From CPC320 sp002336405 (GTDB taxonomy: Bacteria; Pseudomonadota; Alphaproteobacteria; Rhodobacterales; Rhodobacteraceae): 64,000 nt of DNA. A program made the translations under genes and the position numbers. Positions within the stretch are counted from its first letter, which is position 1; every line of letters begins with the position of its first letter. This document shows, in pieces, positions 45,947 to 55,242 of the stretch. The DNA lies in the NCBI GenBank assembly GCA_949372595.1, contig CASIAN010000002.1:67009-131008 (forward strand). Direction: 5' to 3'. Under the pieces are notes generated by a model. It ran no database searches, was not told where the DNA came from, and saw only the letters and a program-made list of their open reading frames with translations.

Positions 45947-46813
45947 GTGACAGATAACACCCGTGGCGCGCTGCTTATGATGGCCAGCATGTTGGCCTTT
46001 ACCGTCAACGATGCCTGTATCAAGGCAACAGATGGTGCGTTGCCGTTCTTTCAACTGTTGTTTTTACGGGGTGTTCTGTCGACATTTTTGATCGCGCTTG
46101 CCTTGTGGTGGTTGGGACATTGGCGTTTGCCGGTGCCACGGGCAGATCGCAAATTGATCACTCTGCGCTCATTGTCGGAAATTATGGCCACGATGTTTTT
46201 TTTAACCGCGCTGTTTAATATGCCATTGGCCAATGTTATCGCGCTTTTACAGTTGCTGCCGCTGACGGTGACTTTAGCAGGCGCGGTGTTGCTGCGTGAG
46301 GCAGTTGGCTGGCGCCGGATGGTGGCCATTTTGATTGGCTTTTGCGGTATGGTGTTGATTGTGCGTCCGGGTAGCAGCGGATTTAATGTCTATACTATTT
46401 ATGCGCTTTTGGCGGTTTTATGCGTGACCTTTCGCGACCTTTCAACCCGACGCATGTCTGCGCAGGTGCCCTCTTTGGTGATCACCTTCGCCTCATCTGC
46501 AGGATTGACGGTGGTGGCTGCTGTAATCTCGCTTGGCGAGACTTGGGTCTGGCCAGACAGCACGCAGACTGGTTTGATCATCTTATCGGCGCTCTTTATC
46601 TTTGCCGGCTATTGCACCAGCGTCATGGTGATGCGGGTGGGTGATTTGGGCGCTGTGACCCCGTTTCGCTATACAAGCCTGCTCTGGGCGTTGTTGCTTG
46701 GATGGTTGATGTTTGGGGAATGGCCGACGCCGCTGACCTTTTTGGGGGTGGTCATTATTGCAGCCACTGGATGTTATACCCTGTACCGTGAAGCAAAAAT
46801 GTCACGGATGTGA
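45947..46813 (+). CDS. EamA/DMT-family transporter
   Basis: This 288-residue protein with ten predicted membrane segments in two EamA repeats begins TRGALLMMASMLAFTVNDACIK. The GTG start has AAGGAGCG upstream. It is a different protein from the one before secE, and its substrate is unknown. It is transcribed alone between the rpoC terminator and a convergent glycosyltransferase gene that it overlaps by 12 bases. Confidence 0.88.
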   Translation: MTDNTRGALLMMASMLAFTVNDACIKATDGALPFFQLLFLRGVLSTFLIALALWWLGHWRLPVPRADRKLITLRSLSEIMATMFFLTALFNMPLANVIALLQLLPLTVTLAGAVLLREAVGWRRMVAILIGFCGMVLIVRPGSSGFNVYTIYALLAVLCVTFRDLSTRRMSAQVPSLVITFASSAGLTVVAAVISLGETWVWPDSTQTGLIILSALFIFAGYCTSVMVMRVGDLGAVTPFRYTSLLWALLLGWLMFGEWPTPLTFLGVVIIAATGCYTLYREAKMSRM

Positions 46814-47623
46814 CGAAAATACCTGTCGGATGTCTTGGCAGTTGATGGCGAAACGCTGCTTGAAATGCGCTTCACCTCCAGCGTCTAGACGGATCAGCCC
46901 CCGCGCCTGGGCGGCATCGTTTGCGTCTGAATCGTTAAAGTTACCATGACAACGGGCAAACATGTCCGGGTCGCTGCGGGTTACCGTGGGCATGAACTGG
47001 GGCATTTTATTATGCTGAAAGTTCATCACCGTTTGGCTGATCTCGGGCATGACTGCCATTGCCAGAGCCACGCCTAAATGGGGTTTAAAGATCGGCTTGG
47101 CACACAAACCCTGCGCGTCTGGGCGGGCTGTAAAGCCACGGTTGAAGTCAACTGTTATGCGCCGGTGTCGGGCCAGATAGCCGCGACAGTCTTTAACGGT
47201 CTCCCGCAATTTGGCGATATAATCGACCGCCACAGCATCATCATCATCATGGCGAAACTGCACACAGGGCCGGTTGGTGTCTTGGAACTGCCTCAGAACC
47301 GCCTGCATGACTGGCCGGTGCGGCCCGCTTGGGCGTGTCACCAACACGGCTTGTGGCAGGCTGTGTAATAAGCGTTGCAGTTTTTGCTGGTAGCGATCTG
47401 GCAGGCTGTCCCCAATAACGACCAAAAATATAAAATCAGGGTCTGTTTGTGCTTTTAAACCCGGTAGGCAGATTGTTTCGAAAAATCGAAACCGTTCGTC
47501 CATCCGCGCTGGATGATATAAAAACTCACAGCGCTCTTTAATTGAGGAATGCTCAATCTGAAATCCGCCCTGAGCGGGATAGGAAAAACGGCAAATACCG
47601 ATCGTTTGCATCGTTTCGGTCAA
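46802..47623 (-). CDS. Putative rhamnosyltransferase-family glycosyltransferase
   Basis: This 273-residue GT-A-like protein resembles the putative rhamnosyl transferase family. The first strand is GICRFSYPAQGGFQ, then RFRFFETICLPGLKAQTDPDF and a DxD-type metal motif in RHDDDDAVAVDYI. It would add a sugar to a surface or secreted glycan, but no glycan cluster is nearby. It is convergent with the transporter and overlaps it by 12 bases. Confidence 0.75.
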   Translation of the reverse strand: MTETMQTIGICRFSYPAQGGFQIEHSSIKERCEFLYHPARMDERFRFFETICLPGLKAQTDPDFIFLVVIGDSLPDRYQQKLQRLLHSLPQAVLVTRPSGPHRPVMQAVLRQFQDTNRPCVQFRHDDDDAVAVDYIAKLRETVKDCRGYLARHRRITVDFNRGFTARPDAQGLCAKPIFKPHLGVALAMAVMPEISQTVMNFQHNKMPQFMPTVTRSDPDMFARCHGNFNDSDANDAAQARGLIRLDAGGEAHFKQRFAINCQDIRQVFSSHP

Positions 47624-47712
47624 AATGTCTTTACCCCAATGTGTTTATAAATAAAAACCACGAAATCATGCCGACGCTGATGGCGCAAGGTGCTGTTGCA
47701 GTCGGGTCGCTG

Positions 47713-47741
47713 TTGACAACCTATGCGACTCCCTCTATAGC
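47713..47741 (+). promoter_or_regulatory. Strong promoter for the rpsL-rpsG-fusA-tuf operon
   Basis: TTGACA (47713-47718), 17 bases, then TATAGC (47736-47741): a perfect -35 box and a good -10 at ideal spacing. It lies in a 344-base gap (47624-47967) with no gene, leaving a leader of about 220 bases before rpsL. No other feature was seen in the gap. Confidence 0.75.
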
Positions 47742-47967
47742 CGCGCTACATCGATGATAAGATTACGTCAACTCGTCGAATTCAAATGTTTATGTGGTCA
47801 CGATCCAGGCCTGTGCCTCGATCCTCTGGAGACACCCCGCGGCGTTCTGGCCGAGAACAGAACGCATGCGGTTTTTGCGCTACGCGGATACGTAAAGCGC
47901 ATCAAATAAGAAGTTGTACACATGTGGTGTGCAAAGCAATGCTGAGCGAAACGGGGAAAGAACCGGA

Positions 47968-48339
47968 ATGCCAACGATCCAACAACTGATCCGCAAACCG
48001 CGGCAGCCAAAAATAAAACGATCCAAATCCATGCACCTGCAGGAATGCCCGCAGAAACGCGGCGTGTGCACACGGGTCTATACCACAACACCTAAAAAGC
48101 CGAACTCGGCGATGCGGAAGGTTGCCAAAGTGCGCCTGACCAATGGGTTTGAGGTGATCAGCTATATCCCTGGCGAAAGTCACAACCTGCAAGAACACTC
48201 TGTTGTTCTGATCCGTGGTGGTCGCGTAAAAGACCTTCCTGGTGTGCGCTATCACATTCTGCGCGGGGTACTTGACACCCAAGGCGTCAAAGATCGTAAA
48301 CAACGTCGTTCGAAATATGGCGCCAAGCGTCCGAAGTAA
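47968..48339 (+). CDS. rpsL: 30S ribosomal protein S12
   Basis: This 123-residue S12 decoding-centre protein has the PKKPNSA loop with the lysine that is wild type for streptomycin sensitivity, and the PGVRYH loop is normal. The start MPTIQQLIRKPR was fixed by homology. It is first in the str operon, 12 bases before rpsG. Confidence 0.98.
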   Translation: MPTIQQLIRKPRQPKIKRSKSMHLQECPQKRGVCTRVYTTTPKKPNSAMRKVAKVRLTNGFEVISYIPGESHNLQEHSVVLIRGGRVKDLPGVRYHILRGVLDTQGVKDRKQRRSKYGAKRPK

Positions 48340-48351
48340 GAGGAACACCCT

Positions 48352-48822
48352 ATGTCCCGTCGTCACGCCGCCGAAAAGCGCGAAATCTTGCCCGATGCCA
48401 AATTTGGTGATCGGATCCTTAGCAAGTTCATGAACAACCTGATGATTGATGGTAAGAAATCGATCGCTGAAGGTATCGTCTACAACGCTCTTGATCGCGT
48501 TGAAGATAAAAGCAAACGTGCCCCTGTTGAGGTGTTTCACGAAGCGCTTGAAAACATCAAGCCGTCGGTCGAAGTTCGGTCGCGCCGCGTTGGTGGTGCC
48601 ACTTATCAGGTGCCCGTCGAAGTGCGTCCCGAGCGTCGCGAAGCACTGGCCATTCGCTGGCTGATCAAAGCCTCGCGGTCTCGCAACGAAAACACTATGG
48701 AAGAGCGGCTGGCCGGCGAATTGCTGGATGCTGTAAACTCCCGCGGGTCGGCTGTTAAAAAACGCGAAGACACGCATAAAATGGCGGATGCGAACAAAGC
48801 ATTCAGTCACTACCGCTGGTAA
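48352..48822 (+). CDS. rpsG: 30S ribosomal protein S7
   Basis: This 156-residue S7 nucleates 30S head assembly and lines the E site. The N-terminal SRRHAAEKREILPD and the GGATYQVPVEVRPERREALA loop are typical. S7 often represses the str operon by binding the rpsL-rpsG junction; here that gap is only 12 bases. fusA follows after 21 bases. Confidence 0.98.
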   Translation: MSRRHAAEKREILPDAKFGDRILSKFMNNLMIDGKKSIAEGIVYNALDRVEDKSKRAPVEVFHEALENIKPSVEVRSRRVGGATYQVPVEVRPERREALAIRWLIKASRSRNENTMEERLAGELLDAVNSRGSAVKKREDTHKMADANKAFSHYRW

Positions 48823-48843
48823 ACTTTTAAAGGCTCTTCTCTC

Positions 48844-50961
48844 ATGGCACGCGATTATCCCCTCTCTGAGTATCGTAACTTTGGTATTATGGCGCATATC
48901 GATGCAGGTAAAACGACCTGTTCCGAGCGTATCTTGTATTATACCGGTAAATCTCACAACATCGGCGAAGTGCACGACGGCGCGGCCACCATGGACTGGA
49001 TGGAGCAAGAGCAAGAGCGTGGCATCACGATCACCTCAGCTGCGACCACCACCTTTTGGGAGCGCACCGAAGACGGTGAAACAAAGGACACCGGCAAGCA
49101 TCGGTTGAACATCATCGACACCCCCGGTCACGTGGATTTCACCATCGAGGTTGAGCGGTCGCTGGCGGTTCTGGACGGTGCGGTTGCAGTTCTGGATGCC
49201 AATGCCGGTGTTGAGCCACAGACCGAAACAGTCTGGCGTCAGGCCGACCGTTACAAAGTGCCACGCATCGTTTTTGTCAACAAAATGGACAAGATTGGTG
49301 CAGATTTCTTTAATTGCGTGCACATGATCGAAGACAGGACTGGTGCGATTGCCGCTCCGATCCAGATTCCAATTGGCGCCGAGACCGAGCTGGAAGGTCT
49401 GGTCGATCTGGTGACAATGGAAGAATGGGTCTGGGCCGGCGAAGATCTTGGCGCAAGCTGGGAAAAGCGTCCGATCCGCGACAGCCTAAAGGCGACAGCC
49501 GACGAGTGGCGCGCCAAGTTGATCGAAATCGCGGTCGACATGGATGACGACGCGATGGAGGCGTATCTAGAGGGCGTAGAGCCTGATCTGGAAACTCTTC
49601 GCAGTTTGATCCGCAAAGGCACGCTGGCGATCAAGTTTATCCCAGTGCTGTGTGGCTCAGCATTTAAAAATAAAGGTGTTCAGCCTTTGTTAAACGCTGT
49701 CATCGACTATTTGCCAAGTCCGGTTGACGTTGTGGACTATATGGGTTTTGCGCCCGGCGACGAGGCCGAAGAACGCAATATTGCCCGTCGGGCTCAAGAC
49801 GATATGCCGTTCTCAGGACTTGCGTTTAAGATTATGAACGATCCCTTCGTTGGTACGCTGACTTTCACGCGGATTTATTCAGGTGTGATGAACAAGGGTG
49901 ACTCGGTGCTGAACTCGACCAAGGGTCGCAAAGAGCGCATTGGTCGGATGATGATGATGCACTCTAACAACCGCGAAGAGATCGAAGAGGCCTTTGCCGG
50001 CGATATCATTGCGCTTGCGGGACTGAAAGAAACCACAACCGGTGATACGCTTTGCGATATTAAAGAGCCGGTTATTCTGGAAACAATGACTTTCCCAGAT
50101 CCGGTGATCGAGATTGCTGTCGAGCCGAAAACCAAAGGCGATCAGGAAAAAATGTCGTTGGGTCTGCAGCGTCTGGCGGCCGAAGATCCCTCATTCCGGG
50201 TGGAGACTGACATTGAGTCTGGTCAAACCATCATGAAGGGCATGGGCGAACTTCACTTAGATATTCTCGTGGATCGTCTGCGTCGTGAATTCAAGGTTGA
50301 GGCCAATATCGGTGCGCCGCAGGTGGCGTATCGTGAAACCATTGGTCACGAAGTTGAACACACCTACACCCACAAGAAGCAATCGGGTGGGTCTGGTCAG
50401 TTCGCCGAAGTGAAAATGGTCATCAGCCCCACAGCGCCAGGCGAAGGGTATTCGTTCGAATCTCGCATCGTTGGCGGATCTATTCCAAAAGAATATATTC
50501 CGGGCGTTGAGAAGGGTATCAAGTCGGTGATGGACAGCGGGCCTTTGGCTGGTTTTCCGGTGATTGATTTCAAAGTTGCGCTGATCGACGGCAAATTTCA
50601 TGACGTGGATTCCAGTGTTCTGGCGTTCGAGATCGCAGGCCGGATGGCGATGCGGGAAGGCATGCGCAAAGCTGGCGCCAAAATGCTTGAGCCGATCATG
50701 AAGGTCGAAGTGGTAACACCAGAAGATTATACTGGCGGGATCATTGGTGATCTGACCTCTCGTCGTGGCCAGGTCACAGGGCAAGAGCCCCGCGGTAATG
50801 CCGTTGCGATAGCTTCATTCGTGCCACTGGCGAATATGTTCGGCTATATCAATACGTTGCGGTCTATGTCTTCGGGCAGAGCGCAATTTTCGATGCAGTT
50901 TGATCACTATGACCCGGTTCCGCAGAATATATCAGAAGAAATTCAGGCGAAGTTTGCCTAG
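48844..50961 (+). CDS. fusA: Elongation factor G
   Basis: This 705-residue translocase GTPase has the P-loop AHIDAGKTT (about 17-25), DTPGHVDF and NKMD. Domains II to V are all present, ending in the ALRSMSSGRAQ-like segment TLRSMSSGRAQFSMQFDHY. It is the only EF-G in the window. It starts 21 bases after rpsG. Confidence 0.98.
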   Translation: MARDYPLSEYRNFGIMAHIDAGKTTCSERILYYTGKSHNIGEVHDGAATMDWMEQEQERGITITSAATTTFWERTEDGETKDTGKHRLNIIDTPGHVDFTIEVERSLAVLDGAVAVLDANAGVEPQTETVWRQADRYKVPRIVFVNKMDKIGADFFNCVHMIEDRTGAIAAPIQIPIGAETELEGLVDLVTMEEWVWAGEDLGASWEKRPIRDSLKATADEWRAKLIEIAVDMDDDAMEAYLEGVEPDLETLRSLIRKGTLAIKFIPVLCGSAFKNKGVQPLLNAVIDYLPSPVDVVDYMGFAPGDEAEERNIARRAQDDMPFSGLAFKIMNDPFVGTLTFTRIYSGVMNKGDSVLNSTKGRKERIGRMMMMHSNNREEIEEAFAGDIIALAGLKETTTGDTLCDIKEPVILETMTFPDPVIEIAVEPKTKGDQEKMSLGLQRLAAEDPSFRVETDIESGQTIMKGMGELHLDILVDRLRREFKVEANIGAPQVAYRETIGHEVEHTYTHKKQSGGSGQFAEVKMVISPTAPGEGYSFESRIVGGSIPKEYIPGVEKGIKSVMDSGPLAGFPVIDFKVALIDGKFHDVDSSVLAFEIAGRMAMREGMRKAGAKMLEPIMKVEVVTPEDYTGGIIGDLTSRRGQVTGQEPRGNAVAIASFVPLANMFGYINTLRSMSSGRAQFSMQFDHYDPVPQNISEEIQAKFA

Positions 50962-51015
50962 CACATGTCGGGCAAGCTGACGCTTGCCTCTCGTTAAATT
51001 AAGTAGGAGGCCATC

Positions 51016-52191
51016 ATGGCAAAGGAAAAGTTTGAACGTAATAAGCCGCATTGCAACATCGGTACCATTGGCCATGTTGACCACGGCAAAACCACGCTGA
51101 CCGCGGCGATCACCAAACAGTTCGGTGAATTTCAGGACTATGATCAAATCGACGCAGCACCAGAAGAAAAAGCCCGTGGCATTACCATCTCAACTGCGCA
51201 CGTTGAGTATGAGACTGAAAATCGTCACTATGCCCACGTTGATTGCCCCGGCCACGCTGACTATGTGAAAAACATGATCACTGGCGCGGCGCAAATGGAT
51301 GGCGCGATCTTGGTTGTGAACGCAGCCGACGGCCCAATGCCGCAAACCCGCGAGCACATTTTGCTCGGTCGCCAGGTTGGTATCCCGTCAATGGTCGTTT
51401 TCATGAACAAAGTCGACCAAGTGGATGACGAAGAGCTGCTCGAATTGGTCGAGATGGAAATTCGTGAACTGCTCAGCACCTACGATTATCCAGGCGATGA
51501 CATTCCTGTTGTGTCCGGCTCTGCGCTGGCCGCTTTGGAAGGTCGCGATGACAACATCGGGGCGGAAAAAATTGCAGCTCTGATGGCTGCTGTTGATGAG
51601 TATATCCCACAGCCAACACGTGCGATCGACCAACCTTTCCTGATGCCGATCGAAGACGTGTTCTCAATCTCAGGCCGCGGTACTGTTGTCACCGGTCGTG
51701 TTGAGCGTGGTGTCGTCAACGTCGGCGACGAGATTGAAATCGTTGGCATCCGTGACACTTCAAAGACCACTTGCACTGGTGTTGAAATGTTCCGCAAGTT
51801 GCTGGACCGTGGTGAAGCTGGTGATAACATTGGTGCTCTTTTACGTGGTGTTGACCGCGAAGGTGTCGAGCGCGGCCAGATCCTGTGTAAGCCAGGTTCG
51901 GTTACCCCGCACACCAAATTTGAAGCAGAGGCCTATATTCTGACCAAGGATGAAGGCGGCCGTCACACGCCGTTCTTTGCCAACTATCGTCCACAGTTTT
52001 ATTTCCGGACCACGGATGTGACCGGTACCGTAAATCTGCCCGAGGGTACAGAAATGGTCATGCCTGGCGATAACCTGAAGTTCGAAGTTGAACTGATTGC
52101 GCCAATTGCAATGGAAGACAAACTGCGCTTTGCGATCCGCGAAGGTGGACGTACTGTCGGTTCCGGTGTTGTTTCTAAAATCATCGAGTAA
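51016..52191 (+). CDS. tuf: Elongation factor Tu
   Basis: This 391-residue EF-Tu carries aminoacyl-tRNA to the A site. GHVDHGKTT, DCPGHADYVKN and NKVD are present, and the C-terminal domain ends VGSGVVSKIIE. AGTAGGAGG precedes the start. Many roseobacters have a second tuf elsewhere; none is in this window. A hairpin without a T-run (about 52205-52230) follows. Confidence 0.98.
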   Translation: MAKEKFERNKPHCNIGTIGHVDHGKTTLTAAITKQFGEFQDYDQIDAAPEEKARGITISTAHVEYETENRHYAHVDCPGHADYVKNMITGAAQMDGAILVVNAADGPMPQTREHILLGRQVGIPSMVVFMNKVDQVDDEELLELVEMEIRELLSTYDYPGDDIPVVSGSALAALEGRDDNIGAEKIAALMAAVDEYIPQPTRAIDQPFLMPIEDVFSISGRGTVVTGRVERGVVNVGDEIEIVGIRDTSKTTCTGVEMFRKLLDRGEAGDNIGALLRGVDREGVERGQILCKPGSVTPHTKFEAEAYILTKDEGGRHTPFFANYRPQFYFRTTDVTGTVNLPEGTEMVMPGDNLKFEVELIAPIAMEDKLRFAIREGGRTVGSGVVSKIIE

Positions 52192-52300
52192 TCAACCACT
52201 ATCGTAGGGTGTGCGGGCAACTGCGCACCCCTCGAGTTCGACGAAGCCGAGGTTGCTTCCTTGGCCTCCTATCAACTCTACAGCCGTGAAAGGCTAGAAT

Positions 52301-52609
52301 ATGCAAAGCCAGACTATTCGCATTCGGCTTAAGGCGTTCGATTACCGTGTGCTGGATTCCAGTACGCAAGAGATCGTGAACACCGCCAAAAGAACCGGTG
52401 CCACCGTGCGTGGTCCGATTCCGCTGCCGAATAAGATCGAAAAATTTACGGTTCTTCGGAGCCCTCACGTGAACAAGAAATCACGCGAGCAATTTGAAAT
52501 TCGGACGCATAAGCGTCTGCTAGACATCGTTGATCCGACCCCCCAGACTGTGGACGCGCTGATGAAGCTCGACCTTGCGGCTGGTGTGGATGTCGAGATT
52601 AAAGTATAA
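52301..52609 (+). CDS. rpsJ: 30S ribosomal protein S10
   Basis: This 102-residue S10 (also NusE, the antitermination partner of NusB) has the conserved IRIRLKAFDYRVLD and RSPHVNKKSREQFEIRTHKR segments. It is the first gene of the S10 operon, 109 bases after tuf with no terminator between, so read-through from the str operon is likely. Confidence 0.98.
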   Translation: MQSQTIRIRLKAFDYRVLDSSTQEIVNTAKRTGATVRGPIPLPNKIEKFTVLRSPHVNKKSREQFEIRTHKRLLDIVDPTPQTVDALMKLDLAAGVDVEIKV

Positions 52610-52624
52610 AGGGGGGCGTGACAG

Positions 52625-53344
52625 ATGCGCTCTGGTATAATCGCAAAAAAACTGGGTATGACCCGGTTGTTTATGGACGATGGAAAACAGATACCTGTAA
52701 CCGTTCTCCAGTTGGACGGCTTGCAGGTCGTCTCGCAACGCACGACAGAGAAGCACGGCTATAGTGCGGTCCAACTTGGGACCGGCACCATCAAAGCCAA
52801 GCGGGTTTCGCAGGCGATGCGTGGCCATTTCGCCGTTGCGCAGGTCGAACCTAAGCGTAAGGTCGCTGAGTTTCGTGTTGCTCCTGAAAACTTGATTGAA
52901 GTCGGTGCGGAAATAACCGCCGAGCACTATGCCGCAGGGCAGTTCGTCGATGTGTCTGGCACTTCAATCGGCAAAGGCTTTGCCGGTGCGATGAAACGTC
53001 ATAACTTTAAAGGTTTGCGCGCGACACACGGTGTCTCCGTGAGCCACCGTTCCCACGGCTCGACGGGCCAGTGTCAAGGTCCGGGCAAAGTTTTCAAAGG
53101 TAAGAAAATGGCTGGTCACATGGGGGCTGCTAAAGTCACCACGCAGAACCTTCAGGTTGTCAAAACCGATCTTGATCGCGGCTTGATCATGATTAAGGGT
53201 GCGGTTCCTGGCTCCAAAGGCGGATGGGTTACTGTTAAGGACGCGGTGAAAAAGCCGATGCCTGACGGTGTGCCATTTCCAGCTGCAATCAAAGTCGCAG
53301 CGGCTGCCTCAGAGCCAGCTCCTGTTCAAGGAGATGACACATGA
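52625..53344 (+). CDS. rplC: 50S ribosomal protein L3
   Basis: This 239-residue L3 begins MRSGIIAKKLGMTRLF. The central SHRSHGSTGQCQGPGKVFKGKK loop region reaches toward the peptidyl transferase centre. The C-terminus has an Ala/Pro/Asp extension longer than in E. coli. It overlaps rplD by 4 bases. Confidence 0.98.
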   Translation: MRSGIIAKKLGMTRLFMDDGKQIPVTVLQLDGLQVVSQRTTEKHGYSAVQLGTGTIKAKRVSQAMRGHFAVAQVEPKRKVAEFRVAPENLIEVGAEITAEHYAAGQFVDVSGTSIGKGFAGAMKRHNFKGLRATHGVSVSHRSHGSTGQCQGPGKVFKGKKMAGHMGAAKVTTQNLQVVKTDLDRGLIMIKGAVPGSKGGWVTVKDAVKKPMPDGVPFPAAIKVAAAASEPAPVQGDDT

Positions 53345-53958
53345 AACTTGATGTGATCAAACTCGACGGTGCGGCCGCTGGCAGCATCGATCTGGGCGAC
53401 GATATCTTTGGCCTTGAGCCTCGTGTCGATATTCTGCACCGTGTGGTACGTTGGCAGCGCAACAATGCGCAGGCGGGGACCCACAAAGTAAAGACCCGTC
53501 GCGAAACCAGCTATTCGACGAAAAAGATCTATCGTCAAAAAGGCACTGGTGGTGCCCGTCACGGTGATCGCAATGCACCGATTTTTCGCGGTGGTGGTAT
53601 CTATAAGGGTCCAACGCCCCGAAGCCACGGCCACGATCTGCCGAAAAAAGTGCGCCTAATGGGCTTGAAGCACGCCCTGTCGTCAAAAGTAAAAGACGGC
53701 TCGCTGGTGATTATCGATGAGGCACAGTCTGACGGTAAAACCGGGGCGCTGGCCAAGATGGTGAAAAACCTTGGTTGGAAACGCGCGTTGATCATTGATG
53801 GCGCAGCCGTCGATATCGGTTTTGCAAAAGCGGCGAGCAATATTGAAGGCCTGGATATCCTGCCGACAATGGGTGCCAACGTGTATGACATTCTGAAACG
53901 CGATACTCTGGTGCTGACGAAAGCCGGTGTCGAAGCTCTGGAGGCACGCCTGAAATGA
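53341..53958 (+). CDS. rplD: 50S ribosomal protein L4
   Basis: This 205-residue L4 has the extended loop RQKGTGGARHGDRNAPIFRGGG, which lines the nascent peptide exit tunnel. In E. coli L4 also represses the S10 operon; no matching leader was recognised here. It overlaps rplC and rplW by 4 bases each, so translation is coupled. Confidence 0.98.
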   Translation: MKLDVIKLDGAAAGSIDLGDDIFGLEPRVDILHRVVRWQRNNAQAGTHKVKTRRETSYSTKKIYRQKGTGGARHGDRNAPIFRGGGIYKGPTPRSHGHDLPKKVRLMGLKHALSSKVKDGSLVIIDEAQSDGKTGALAKMVKNLGWKRALIIDGAAVDIGFAKAASNIEGLDILPTMGANVYDILKRDTLVLTKAGVEALEARLK

Positions 53959-54251
53959 CTGCTAAAGCTGAACATTATGATGTGATCCGCAAGCCGATTA
54001 TCACTGAAAAAGCCACCATGGCCTCCGAGGATGGAGCGGTTGTTTTTGAAGTGGCGATCGGCAGCAATAAGCCACAGATCAAATCAGCGGTTGAAGCGCT
54101 GTTTGGTGTTAAGGTGAAGGCGGTGAACACCACAATCACAAAAGGTAAGACAAAGCGGTTTCGCGGCGCACCTGGCAAGCGCCGGGATGTGAAGAAAGCC
54201 TATGTGACACTCGAGGCCGGAAACACCATCGACGTGAACACCGGACTGTGA
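53955..54251 (+). CDS. rplW: 50S ribosomal protein L23
   Basis: This 98-residue L23 sits at the exit tunnel and docks SRP and trigger factor. It contains DVIRKPIITEKATM and the TKGKTKRFRGAPGKRRDVKKA loop. It is followed by a 145-base gap with a terminator-like hairpin and a repeated hairpin element before rplB. Confidence 0.98.
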   Translation: MTAKAEHYDVIRKPIITEKATMASEDGAVVFEVAIGSNKPQIKSAVEALFGVKVKAVNTTITKGKTKRFRGAPGKRRDVKKAYVTLEAGNTIDVNTGL

Positions 54252-54265
54252 TAGCACGCCTCATC

Positions 54266-54298
54266 AACGCTCCGAATCTGTTCGGGGCGTTGTTGTTT
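54266..54298 (+). terminator. Terminator-like hairpin between rplW and rplB
   Basis: AACGCTCCGAA (54266-54276) and TTCGGGGCGTT (54281-54291) form an 11-bp stem with one G-T pair and a TCTG loop, followed by GTTGTTTT. It is strong enough to end or reduce transcription within the S10 operon. Confidence 0.6.
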
Positions 54299-54305
54299 TA
54301 AGTCT

Positions 54306-54350
54306 GGGACCTTCGGGGCCCTATTACAACGGGGACCTTCGGGGCCCTAT
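54306..54350 (+). repeat. Two direct copies of a 19-bp UUCG-hairpin element
   Basis: GGGACCTTCGGGGCCCTAT occurs at 54306-54324 and 54332-54350, 26 bases apart. Each copy can fold around a UUCG tetraloop (GGGaCC/GGgCCC with one mismatch). They lie between the rplW terminator-like stem and the rplB start. Confidence 0.85.
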
Positions 54351-54396
54351 CATCGCGGCGCGCAAAGCGCTGCATTTATAACGGAAGACAGAAAGC

Positions 54397-55239
54397 ATGG
54401 CACTCAAGTCGTATAAACCGACGACGCCAGGCCAGCGTGGGCTGGTGCTGATCGACCGTTCGGAACTGTGGAAGGGTCGTCCAGTTAAATCTCTCACCGA
54501 GGGTTTGACAAAATCGGGCGGCCGCAACAACACCGGACGTATTACATCCCGCCGCCGCGGTGGTGGTGCAAAGAGACTTTACCGTATTGTTGATTTCAAA
54601 CGCAACAAACTGGATATGTCGGCAACCGTTGAGCGGATTGAATACGATCCCAACCGGACGGCTTTTATCGCATTGGTTCGCTATGAAGATGGCGAACAGA
54701 CGTATATTCTAGCGCCACAGCGCTTGGGTGTAGGTGATCAGGTGATTGCATCTGCTAAGGCCGATATCAAACCCGGTAACACGATGCCATTTTCGGGCAT
54801 GCCAATCGGTACGATTATCCATAACATCGAGATGAAGCCCGGCAAGGGTGGTCAGATCGCTCGCGCCGCGGGCACTTATGCTCAGTTTGTTGGTCGGGAT
54901 GGCGGCTATGCTCAGATCCGCCTGTCGTCTGGCGAATTGCGTATGGTGCGTCAGGAATGCTGCGCAACAGTTGGTGCGGTGTCAAACCCCGACAACAGCA
55001 ACCAGAACTTCGGCAAGGCCGGTCGGATGCGTCACAAAGGCGTCCGCCCATCGGTGCGTGGTGTCGTTATGAACCCGGTTGACCACCCTCATGGTGGTGG
55101 TGAAGGTCGGACATCGGGTGGTCGTCACCCTGTGACCCCATGGGGTAAGCCGACCAAAGGGGCCCGTACCCGGAACAAGAACAAAGCGTCAAGCAAGCTG
55201 ATTATCCGCTCGCGGCACGCCAAGAAGAAGGGACGTTAA
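54397..55239 (+). CDS. rplB: 50S ribosomal protein L2
   Basis: This 280-residue L2 is needed for subunit joining and peptidyl transfer. It contains RNNTGRITSRRRGGGAKR and the C-terminal MNPVDHPHGGGEGR loop with the functional histidine. The 145-base leader with hairpins sets it apart from rplW. It is 3 bases from rpsS. Confidence 0.98.
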   Translation: MALKSYKPTTPGQRGLVLIDRSELWKGRPVKSLTEGLTKSGGRNNTGRITSRRRGGGAKRLYRIVDFKRNKLDMSATVERIEYDPNRTAFIALVRYEDGEQTYILAPQRLGVGDQVIASAKADIKPGNTMPFSGMPIGTIIHNIEMKPGKGGQIARAAGTYAQFVGRDGGYAQIRLSSGELRMVRQECCATVGAVSNPDNSNQNFGKAGRMRHKGVRPSVRGVVMNPVDHPHGGGEGRTSGGRHPVTPWGKPTKGARTRNKNKASSKLIIRSRHAKKKGR

Positions 55240-55242
55240 GAT

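Noticed and set aside
54306..54350. A small CRISPR-like array
   Set aside because: Only two 19-bp copies with a 7-base spacer, and each copy forms a hairpin; no cas genes are nearby.
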